From positions 1 through 28,410 of the forward strand of contig CAYURQ010000010.1 of the NCBI GenBank assembly GCA_964447315.1: DNA of 28,410 bases, written 5' to 3'. How positions within the stretch are numbered: the first letter of the stretch is position 1; every line of letters starts with the position of its first letter. Under the pieces are notes generated by a model. That model saw only the letters and a list, made by a program, of their open reading frames with translations, was not told where the DNA came from and searched no databases. Of this stretch, positions 6,858-12,888 are shown one piece after another. This DNA comes from MWBV01 sp964447315. Its GTDB lineage: Archaea > Nanobdellota > Nanobdellia > Pacearchaeales > GW2011-AR1. A program made the translations under genes and the position numbers.

Positions 6858-6971
6858 TTATTCCATTAAAAACATAATAAATTTTCCTATTAATATTGGT
6901 AATACAATAAAAAATAATCCAATTACCATAAAAAAAACAGATACATTATCCCAAAATTCATCTTGTTGCAT
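6858..6971 (-). CDS. 37-residue membrane microprotein (candidate)
   Basis: A short frame reads on the minus strand from ATG (6971) to TAA. It encodes a polar start (MQQDEFWDN) followed by one long hydrophobic helix of about 25 residues ending FLME. It starts 7 nt after the stop of the preceding minus-strand gene and continues that compact cluster. There is no detectable homology and no strong Shine-Dalgarno. Being short and AT-rich it could be chance, but the acidic head plus a single helix is what a real small membrane protein looks like. Confidence 0.42.
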   Translation of the reverse strand: MQQDEFWDNVSVFFMVIGLFFIVLPILIGKFIMFLME

Positions 6972-6978
6972 TTTAAAA

Positions 6979-7287
6979 CTACCTGATAATTCTCTCTGGA
7001 TTTGTTATTTCAAATTCAACTTCATCTAATTTTTTAAGGGCTTTCTCTTGATTTTTCTTGTTAATTTTTGTTATTCCTTTATTTGCTAAATAAGAACCAA
7101 GCATAACTCCTAATCCTGCAACATATTCCTCAGGATTTCCATTCTTAGCTAATTCTAATGCAGAATAAGTTAAACCACCAAGAGCAGTAATAAAGCATGT
7201 AGCATCAGCAACACCTTGTTTAACACCATATCTACGACCAACTTGAGCAGCTTCAGTATATTTAATCTGATTATTTTGTTTTGTCAT
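6979..7287 (-). CDS. Small Gly/Ala-rich membrane-associated protein
   Basis: The 102-aa product has a polar N-terminus (1-25), a Gly/Ala-rich hydrophobic stretch about 26-48, a short polar turn (NGNPEEY), and a second one about 52-70 (AGLGVMLGSYLA). The tail is a charged helix rich in Lys and Glu. It may form a helical hairpin in the membrane. I do not recognise a family. Translation is well supported: AAGGAGGTA lies 4 nt before the ATG. It follows the lipoprotein-like gene by 23 nt and precedes the 37-residue ORF, so it is a late member of the cluster that begins at 8757. Confidence 0.75.
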   Translation of the reverse strand: MTKQNNQIKYTEAAQVGRRYGVKQGVADATCFITALGGLTYSALELAKNGNPEEYVAGLGVMLGSYLANKGITKINKKNQEKALKKLDEVEFEITNPERIIR

Positions 7288-7291
7288 TTTT

Positions 7292-7300
7292 TACCTCCTT
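7292..7300 (-). promoter_or_regulatory. Strong Shine-Dalgarno of the 102-aa protein
   Basis: AAGGAGGTA on the minus strand is complementary to the conserved archaeal 16S 3' end (CCTCC core) and lies 4 nt before the ATG at 7287. It fixes the start of this internal gene. Confidence 0.7.
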
Positions 7301-7310
7301 GTCTCCTCTC

Positions 7311-7682
7311 TTATTTAATATTTCCAGATTTATCTTTATCAAATCCATTTTCAAGTACTTCGTTGTAAAGTACATTTAATGAATCTAAATTAGCATATTT
7401 TTCAAGCTTGTCTCCCTTTGGAACATTTCTTAAATATATTTCATCAAATCTTCCATCTGGGATACTATCAATCCATTTATCCAAGGCATATAAATGTGGT
7501 TCATCAATATTTTCTTTTCCATAATCTATTCTAAAGTTAACTCCCATTCCATTACTCCAAGCATGCATTTCAAATCCCTCTTTTTTGAGAGTTTTAGAAA
7601 AAAATTCATATTTATTTATACATCCATTTAATCCTAATCCTAAAACTCCTGCCCCTATTAAACTAATTATTCCTTTTTTCAT
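7311..7682 (-). CDS. Putative lipoprotein or secreted small protein
   Basis: The 123-aa product begins with MKKG and a hydrophobic stretch ending GLGLNGC at Cys21, which looks like a signal peptide with a lipobox. The mature part is mixed and polar (FEMHAWSNGMGVNFRIDYG; LDKWIDSIPDGRFDEIYLRN) with no motif I can name, and ends in a charged tail. Its ATG overlaps the stop of the upstream TrmB-like regulator (ATGA, 7679-7682), so the two are translationally coupled. This implies the regulator controls an envelope-exposed product. Export and lipid attachment are inferred from the N-terminus only. Confidence 0.75.
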   Translation of the reverse strand: MKKGIISLIGAGVLGLGLNGCINKYEFFSKTLKKEGFEMHAWSNGMGVNFRIDYGKENIDEPHLYALDKWIDSIPDGRFDEIYLRNVPKGDKLEKYANLDSLNVLYNEVLENGFDKDKSGNIK

Positions 7683-8482
7683 TTTATTTTTTTTCCTACT
7701 TTGACTTGTGATTTCATTGCTGTTTCAAATAAAGCAGCAAATGCACTTGCAAAAAATTCTGAGTTCAACCAAATTGCTATTTCATCTCTATCTGATTCTT
7801 TACTTAAATAAAATAACATTTGATCTCTATCAATAATAAAGAATTTAGCTTCAATTTCTGTTTTAAGAATTTTCATATTAAAACTTTGTTCTGCTTGTTT
7901 TACTGCTTTTTCCTCTCCTGATAATGCAAGTTTAACTTTGACATTTGCTTTTTTTAAAGCTTCGAATGTTTGCTGGAATAATTTTGTTTTTGAATTTATT
8001 TCATTTGCTTTTGTACAAATTAATACTTCTTTATTTGCATTTTGAATTATTTCTCTAAGATAACTTGAAATAGTTGAACGTCCTTTTAAAGCAGCAGAAA
8101 TTTCTTCTCTTTTAATTGGATCAATTCCTCCATTGTATAATTCTTCTAATTGTAAAAATTCATCTGTTTCTTTTATATTTGAAAGACTTTCAATTCTATC
8201 ATCTGCTTGTTTTTTAATATTGTTTCTTAATTTTTCAAGAATCATTTTAGGTTTTACACCTAAATACTTAACTGGTTTACCTAACTTAACAATTGCAAAA
8301 CCTTTTTTTTCTAATGATTCTAAAACATCATACGTTCTTGAACGAGGAACTCCTGATAATTCAGCAATTTCACCTGCTGAAGCAGTTCCTTTACTAAGTA
8401 AAGCCAACCATACTTTTGTTTCATACACATTTAAATCAAAATAATCTTTGATTTTGTTTATCATATCTTGTTTAACTAACAT
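7679..8482 (-). CDS. TrmB-family transcriptional regulator
   Basis: The 267-aa product has an N-terminal winged helix of the TrmB type. Residues 16-65 include NVYETKVWLALLSKG, GEIAELSGVPRSRTYDVLE as the helix-turn-helix, and a wing around KLGKPVKYLGVKP. A coiled helix follows (80-120). The C-terminal part (about 125-262) resembles the phospholipase-D-like fold often joined to TrmB domains (SSYLREIIQNANKEVLICTKA). Such regulators bind sugars or other small ligands and repress or activate nearby genes (family knowledge). The ligand cannot be read here. The gene overlaps the 93-aa gene upstream (7 bp) and the lipoprotein gene downstream (4 bp), so it probably regulates its own cluster. Confidence 0.87.
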   Translation of the reverse strand: MLVKQDMINKIKDYFDLNVYETKVWLALLSKGTASAGEIAELSGVPRSRTYDVLESLEKKGFAIVKLGKPVKYLGVKPKMILEKLRNNIKKQADDRIESLSNIKETDEFLQLEELYNGGIDPIKREEISAALKGRSTISSYLREIIQNANKEVLICTKANEINSKTKLFQQTFEALKKANVKVKLALSGEEKAVKQAEQSFNMKILKTEIEAKFFIIDRDQMLFYLSKESDRDEIAIWLNSEFFASAFAALFETAMKSQVKVGKKIK

Positions 8483-8757
8483 TTTAATCCAAATTCCTTA
8501 TATGCTTTATTTAAATCATTTTTTAATGAATAATTTCCAAGACCCTCAATCATCTCAACTAAATAACCCACATTTTTTCCTGAAACTCTATCTGGATTTT
8601 CTTTAAAATAATTAAAAATAGTGTTTACTCTAAACTTACTTTCTTTTGTTAAAGACTTGTCTGTTAAAAGTATTTCTCTTGTTTTATCAATATTGTCTAA
8701 TATTGGTTCTACTGCTAAATTTTCTTTAGTTTTTTGCACTAATCCTTTATTTTTCAT
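8476..8757 (-). CDS. Small helical protein, first gene of the TrmB cluster
   Basis: The 93-aa product is charged and predicted all-helical (for example NIDKTREILLTDKSLTKESK and NDLNKAYKEFG), without a membrane segment, and ends with a single Cys. I do not recognise a family. It leads the minus-strand cluster: a TATA box lies 25.5 nt upstream, its start codon is embedded in a 13-bp palindrome, and its 3' end overlaps the regulator start by 7 bp. The context suggests a partner or co-regulator of the TrmB-like protein. It could also be an unrelated leader gene. Confidence 0.72.
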   Translation of the reverse strand: MKNKGLVQKTKENLAVEPILDNIDKTREILLTDKSLTKESKFRVNTIFNYFKENPDRVSGKNVGYLVEMIEGLGNYSLKNDLNKAYKEFGLKC

Positions 8758-8768
8758 AGTGTTACTAT
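8756..8768 (-). promoter_or_regulatory. Palindrome at the start of the TrmB cluster (candidate operator)
   Basis: ATAGTGTTACTAT has 5-bp arms and a 3-nt centre and overlaps the start codon of the 93-aa gene. The same hexamer ATAGTG recurs at 8810-8815, so the two sites bracket the TATA box at 8779-8786. Autoregulation by the cluster's own regulator is plausible but inferred. Confidence 0.45.
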
Positions 8769-8778
8769 TCTTTAGGGA

Positions 8779-8786
8779 TTTATAAA
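8779..8786 (-). promoter_or_regulatory. TATA box of the TrmB cluster
   Basis: The octamer TTTATAAA is centred 25.5 nt before the ATG at 8757, which predicts a leaderless transcript. A second candidate, TATATAAAAA (8803-8812, minus strand), lies further upstream. Confidence 0.6.
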
Positions 8787-8871
8787 GGTTTCTATTGTGT
8801 TGTTTTTATATAGTGACAACAAATAAGAGAATTATGTGATATTATAAAGAACTCATGTGTAATTTATATTT

Positions 8872-8917
8872 AAAACAAGAAAAATATCTTTAAAACAAGG
8901 AAAATAACAAAAAGTTT
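8872..8917 (-). terminator. T-rich terminator after the presenilin-like gene
   Basis: Read on the minus strand, the bases just after the stop hold several T-runs (CTTTTTG, TATTTTCC, TTGTTTTAAAG, ATTTTTCTTGTTTT). Archaeal RNA polymerase terminates at T-runs, helped by aCPSF1. The region contains a near-perfect tandem repeat of 17 nt with a 20-nt period (8869-8886 and 8889-8906). Confidence 0.45.
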
Positions 8918-9841
8918 TTACAATATAAAAGGCAAACTAGCTAATAATCCTAAGAAAATTCCTGCTGTTATGAAAGGCATTGCAGGATAAAACTTTTTTG
9001 GAGAAGCAAAGAAAAGTAAATATCCTAATCCAAGAGTTGCTCCTAATATTACAAATAAAGCAGGCCAAAAACCAAAGTTTACAAGCATAACACCTGAAGT
9101 AATTATTGGGAAAACAACATCTCCACCTCCAAGAATAGCCATGTTGACTTTAATTTTAACTTCTCCATGATCTTTCTCAAACTTTTTAGGATTTTCTTTC
9201 TTTAATGCTTTAAGTTTCTTTACTTTTTTCTTTTGATACTTAGATAAATAAGGTATCATTAATCCTCCAAAAACCTTTAATTCATTCATCTGATATTTTG
9301 CCATTTTTTGCATTATCCCAGAACGCCAGACAGCCCACATATCATACAAAGATATTAAAATCAGTAAAAAAATTGCTGTCCAAACATTTAATAGAGGTAC
9401 AAAAACAGCTGCAATTGAAGGATAAATAACTAATTCTGTAATATTATGAACAAAAATATTTTGTTTGTATATTTTAATCAAAGCCAAAGGCAATGCAAAG
9501 ATTAATGCAATAATTCCTGTATATTCCCCAATAGGCAATATTGCTTTAAAGAAGATTCCTAAAGCAAGCATAACTACTAAAAAAAACCAGATTCTTAATA
9601 TAAATGCAAGTTTAAATTTTGTTAATAATATTAAAATAAATATTGCAATTACAAATGCGATTAATATTGAAGGTAAAAAAGAAGTATAAAAATCATTTGG
9701 ACTTTGAATTTCAGGGGTTTCCATTCCATAAGGAAGAGAATTACCTTGAACATTATAATGATTAACTACAAACAACCCAATAAATTGAGTTAAAAAAAAC
9801 ATTGCTAATAAAAATAAAGTAATTTTTATATTATGTTTCAT
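8918..9841 (-). CDS. Presenilin/SPP-family intramembrane aspartyl protease (A22-like)
   Basis: The 307-aa product has about nine hydrophobic segments, the presenilin number. The catalytic motifs are present: Asp167 in SLYDMWAV (YD motif) and Asp241 in GGGDVVFP (the GxGD motif), plus PAMPF (286-290) at the position of the presenilin PAL motif. A basic cytoplasmic loop (about 201-231) separates the two catalytic helices. The family cuts membrane proteins within or near the bilayer; the substrate here is unknown. I chose ATG 9841 because it overlaps the stop of the upstream gene as ATGA. An ATG at 9856 would add five residues. It follows and is coupled to a two-helix membrane protein. Confidence 0.9.
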   Translation of the reverse strand: MKHNIKITLFLLAMFFLTQFIGLFVVNHYNVQGNSLPYGMETPEIQSPNDFYTSFLPSILIAFVIAIFILILLTKFKLAFILRIWFFLVVMLALGIFFKAILPIGEYTGIIALIFALPLALIKIYKQNIFVHNITELVIYPSIAAVFVPLLNVWTAIFLLILISLYDMWAVWRSGIMQKMAKYQMNELKVFGGLMIPYLSKYQKKKVKKLKALKKENPKKFEKDHGEVKIKVNMAILGGGDVVFPIITSGVMLVNFGFWPALFVILGATLGLGYLLFFASPKKFYPAMPFITAGIFLGLLASLPFIL

Positions 9842-10065
9842 TCTAATAAATTCCAAGAACGTTTAACTGAAAATAATATTAAAAATCCAAAAAATATTGA
9901 TAAAATAAAACTCAATGGAAGCATATTAGGAAAAAAATACAAGTCCATTATTCCCCATATTCCTCTCCAAAAAATAACAATTGCAAATGCAACTAAAATA
10001 GTATAAGTAAATTTTTTCTTTTTTTCTTGAATCTTGATTTTCCCACTCTCTTTTTTCTTTTTCAT
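9838..10065 (-). CDS. Small two-helix membrane protein coupled to the presenilin-like protease
   Basis: The 75-aa product has a very basic N-terminus (MKKKKESGKIKIQEKKKK), a first helix about 20-38, the conserved-looking turn WRGIWGIMDLYFFP, and a second helix about 50-68. I cannot name a family, though small proteins with an RGxWxLxD-YxFP turn seem familiar from archaea and bacteria. Its stop overlaps the protease ATG, and the pair has one promoter, so it may be an assembly partner or substrate adaptor for the protease. That role is inference from gene order only. Confidence 0.78.
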   Translation of the reverse strand: MKKKKESGKIKIQEKKKKFTYTILVAFAIVIFWRGIWGIMDLYFFPNMLPLSFILSIFFGFLILFSVKRSWNLLE

Positions 10066-10086
10066 AAAAATACTATGTTTAAATAG

Positions 10087-10094
10087 TTTATAAG
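10087..10094 (-). promoter_or_regulatory. TATA box of the two-helix protein/protease operon
   Basis: CTTATAAA on the minus strand is centred 25.5 nt before the ATG at 10065. It lies in the short gap after the aCPSF1 gene. Confidence 0.55.
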
Positions 10095-10095
10095 A

Positions 10096-11979
10096 TTATC
10101 TTAAACGTATTGTTTCAAGATTTCTAGGAACAGTTGTTTCAACACGATTTAACTTGTAAAGTGCAGAAGCTAAATCTAATGATTTAGAAACTTCACCATG
10201 ATTCACAATAATTTTTTTTGGTTTTGGCCTCATATTATTGAAATATCCTATTAATTCATTTCTTCCTGAGTGTGGTGAAAGCCCATTAACTAATTCAACT
10301 CTTAAATTTACTTCAACATCAATCATTCTTCCTTCAAATTCCATTTTAACTTTTCTTTCACCTTCTTGTAATTGCCTTCCCAAAGAACCAGGTCCTTGAT
10401 AACAACTTAAAATTAAAAGATTGTTTGGATTGTCTGCAAATGCCTTGAGATACTCAACTGAAGCTCCTCCAACAAGCATCCCAGAAGTTGCAATTACAAT
10501 GCAAGGGCCTCCCTCAATAACATCTTTTCTTTCATGAGGAGAACCAACTCTTTGAAAAATATCTGATATAAATGGATTTTTATCCTGAAATATTAAATTT
10601 CTTACGTTACTACTTAAAAAATCAGGATAAGCAGTATGAATTGCATTAATATCCCAAATCATACCATCAATATACATTGGAACTTTAGGAAGTTCTCCTG
10701 TACGAACTGCTTCTTCAACTCTAAGAATTGTTTCTTGCGCGTGTCCTAAACCTAATTCTGGCAAAAGAACTTTCCCTTCTTTTTCAATTGTTTCTTTAAC
10801 CATGTCAATAAACTTTTTTTCTGTTTCTTTTCTAGAAGGTAAAGTATCCTCTTTTCCACCATAAGTTGATTCAACTTGAATAGATTCCACACGAGGAAAT
10901 TTATTTACAGCAGGATCTAATAATTTTGTTTTTGCATATTTAATATCTCCTGAATAAACAAAATTATGCAATCCATTTCCAATATTAATATGAACTTGAG
11001 AAGAACCAAGAACATGCCCTGCATTGTAAAAAGTAATTCTTATATCAGGAGTTACATCAGTAACTTCCCCATAATTCAAACAAATGCTGTGTTTTACCAT
11101 TTCTTTTACATCTATTGAACTAAATAAAGGAGTAGAAGCTTGTTTATATGCAACACCAATGAAATCAAGAGCAAGCAAAGACGCTATATCTCTTGTAGGA
11201 GCAGTCATATATACAGGCCCTTTATAACCCATTTTATACAAATAAGGCAATAAGCCTGTATGGTCTAAGTGAGCATGGCTTATAATAACTGCGTCTAAAT
11301 CATTTATATTAAACTCAGGAATATTAAAATAAGGAAATTTATCATTTCCTTCTGAAGCTACATCAACTCCGCAATCAAGCAATACTTTTGAATTATTTGT
11401 TTGTAATAAAAAACAACTTCTTCCTACCTGCCTGCCTGCACCCATACAAGTTAACCTAACCCATAAATCCATTTTTTCTGGGTTCCATCCTTTGTAAATT
11501 TTTTCTCCTATTTCATTCAAGAATTTTCTTCTATAATTATTATTTGCGTAAAGAACTTCACGAATATTTTCAGTTATTTTACTTTTTATTGCTGAAGAAC
11601 GTTGAACTTGTGGAGTCCAGAAAGTCTTTAAACGTATTTCTTCAAGAATTGAACCACCTTTACCAATAACAAGTCCTGGTTTTTTTGCTTGAATAACAAC
11701 AATACTTCTATGTTTTTCAAAAAGAACTTCTTCTATTTCAGCATCTTTAGGAACTATATCTCGAATTTGCTTTTCAGTTGTTGTTTCATCTGGAAGAATC
11801 TTTGTATCAGCTCTTAGTTCTATACGTTTTTTGATTTCATCTACAATTTCTTTTATTTTTGGTTCTCCTTCTCTAAAGAAATTTTCATTATCTGTATAAA
11901 GAACAATATTTGCACCTTCAAAATTTGCTTCTTTAACTTTTCCGTGTAGTTTTTCCTTTATATTGTTTAAAATTTCCAT
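10096..11979 (-). CDS. fttA: aCPSF1/FttA, KH-metallo-beta-lactamase-beta-CASP transcription terminator nuclease
   Basis: The 627-aa product has the full archaeal CPSF73-like layout. N-terminal KH domains include GLVIGKGGS near residues 102-110. The metallo-beta-lactamase core follows, with the zinc motif HAHLDH at 235-240 and further histidines in GHVLGSSQVH, then the beta-CASP insertion and the C-terminal SPHSGRNELIGY and NHGE motifs. In archaea this enzyme cleaves nascent RNA at U-rich sites and terminates transcription genome-wide (FttA). The start is set at ATG 11979; an in-frame TTG at 11985 is less likely since a TATA-like octamer lies about 27 nt before the ATG. It follows the proteasome beta gene by 35 nt. 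Confidence 0.96.
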   Translation of the reverse strand: MEILNNIKEKLHGKVKEANFEGANIVLYTDNENFFREGEPKIKEIVDEIKKRIELRADTKILPDETTTEKQIRDIVPKDAEIEEVLFEKHRSIVVIQAKKPGLVIGKGGSILEEIRLKTFWTPQVQRSSAIKSKITENIREVLYANNNYRRKFLNEIGEKIYKGWNPEKMDLWVRLTCMGAGRQVGRSCFLLQTNNSKVLLDCGVDVASEGNDKFPYFNIPEFNINDLDAVIISHAHLDHTGLLPYLYKMGYKGPVYMTAPTRDIASLLALDFIGVAYKQASTPLFSSIDVKEMVKHSICLNYGEVTDVTPDIRITFYNAGHVLGSSQVHINIGNGLHNFVYSGDIKYAKTKLLDPAVNKFPRVESIQVESTYGGKEDTLPSRKETEKKFIDMVKETIEKEGKVLLPELGLGHAQETILRVEEAVRTGELPKVPMYIDGMIWDINAIHTAYPDFLSSNVRNLIFQDKNPFISDIFQRVGSPHERKDVIEGGPCIVIATSGMLVGGASVEYLKAFADNPNNLLILSCYQGPGSLGRQLQEGERKVKMEFEGRMIDVEVNLRVELVNGLSPHSGRNELIGYFNNMRPKPKKIIVNHGEVSKSLDLASALYKLNRVETTVPRNLETIRLR

Positions 11980-12002
11980 TTTCAAAAATATTTTTTAATC
12001 AA

Positions 12003-12010
12003 GTTTTAAT
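12003..12010 (-). promoter_or_regulatory. Possible TATA box of aCPSF1
   Basis: ATTAAAAC on the minus strand is centred about 27.5 nt before ATG 11979. It supports the ATG over the TTG start and an independent leaderless transcript besides read-through from psmB. Confidence 0.4.
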
Positions 12011-12014
12011 TTAA

Positions 12015-12674
12015 TTAATCGTCTTTGTAATTAGGCAAGATTGTTTGCTCAACTACTTTTTTTACTCCCTCTTTTGTAATTGTAAAAATATCAATACCAT
12101 ACCCAGAACCAGTATCTCTTTGAGTTGAAGATTTTAGGGCTTCTTTTGCTAATTCAACTCCTTCTTTAACTGTTAAATCTTTTTTATATTGTCTCTCTAA
12201 TAATCCTAAAACATAAGGCATTCCTGAACCAAAATTTGCATCATAATCATCTATTTTTACAATTGCTCCATCTGGTGTAATAGTGTATAATTCTGTTGAG
12301 CCATCCTCATCAAAACCTGCTAATAAAAATCCAGCCATTGCAGGAATCATAGAAGGTTGTCTTATATTTGAAAATGAAAAATTTGCTAAAAAACTAGCAG
12401 ATTGTTTTACACTAGGTCTACTCTTTGAACGCAATTGTTTTAACCTTAATTCAGCTGGAATTATTTTTTCAATTCTTTGAATATCTGAAACAGAACCTGT
12501 TCCAGAGATAACTAAATAATCATTTAATTGTCTTACTTTTTTTGAATTCTTATTAAAAACAATACTTCCTGCAGTTGTTTGCCTATCTCCAGCCATTACA
12601 ACACCGTCTTTACAAACAATTCCTAAAATAGTAGTGCCGGTTTTCAGTATAGAATCTTTTAATTCTTTGTCCAT
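12015..12674 (-). CDS. psmB: Proteasome subunit beta
   Basis: This is the catalytic ring subunit of the archaeal 20S proteasome. The 219-aa precursor has a 13-residue propeptide ending in Gly13; self-cleavage exposes Thr14 (TTILG) as the N-terminal nucleophile. Asp30 in AGDRQTTAG and Lys46 in NSKKV match mature Asp17 and Lys33 of the active site. The C-terminal GSGYGIDIFTI motif is typical of beta subunits. The partner alpha subunit is encoded at 22499. Here it sits upstream of aCPSF1 on the same strand and probably shares transcription with it. Confidence 0.96.
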   Translation of the reverse strand: MDKELKDSILKTGTTILGIVCKDGVVMAGDRQTTAGSIVFNKNSKKVRQLNDYLVISGTGSVSDIQRIEKIIPAELRLKQLRSKSRPSVKQSASFLANFSFSNIRQPSMIPAMAGFLLAGFDEDGSTELYTITPDGAIVKIDDYDANFGSGMPYVLGLLERQYKKDLTVKEGVELAKEALKSSTQRDTGSGYGIDIFTITKEGVKKVVEQTILPNYKDD

Positions 12675-12695
12675 TTTCTTTAATATTAGAATAAC

Positions 12696-12718
12696 CTATA
12701 ATTTAATTTTTATTATAG
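12696..12718 (-). promoter_or_regulatory. psmB promoter region with an AT-rich inverted repeat
   Basis: Arms CTATAAT and ATTATAG flank a 9-nt centre. The proximal arm covers the TATA position, about 25 nt before the ATG at 12674. A promoter is likely; the inverted repeat may be chance in AT-rich DNA. Confidence 0.35.
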
Positions 12719-12830
12719 AATTTATAATAATCTAATAAATGTTTATTTTATAAAGTTTTCTATTGTCAAATTTATTTCCTATAAACTATGTCATGATGGT
12801 TGAAATCTAAGTGAAAACATATTAAATACA

Positions 12831-12850
12831 ATAAAAACCTGGAAAAACCC
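12831..12850 (-). terminator. T-run terminator after rad50
   Basis: Some 40 nt past the rad50 stop the minus strand reads GGGTTTTTCCAGGTTTTTA, two T5 runs in tandem, consistent with archaeal intrinsic or aCPSF1-assisted termination. Confidence 0.4.
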
Positions 12851-12888
12851 TTACTGCAAAATATTTTAAGGAAGAATTCAAAAATAAA

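Noticed and set aside
6820..7029. A 69-codon plus-strand frame
   Set aside because: It lies antisense to the two small minus-strand genes, one of which has a strong Shine-Dalgarno. Its Ile/Asn-rich product looks like translated AT-rich DNA.
8918..9841. The GxGD protease as the prepilin peptidase for the LamG proteins
   Set aside because: Its size, about nine membrane segments, PAMPF motif and YD/GGGD layout fit the presenilin (A22) branch and not the A24 prepilin peptidases. A functional link to the LamG proteins would be speculation.
9842..9856. Longer start (MEFIR) of the presenilin-like protease
   Set aside because: The ATG at 9841 forms a tight ATGA overlap with the upstream stop, which is the common coupling arrangement here. 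The longer form remains possible.
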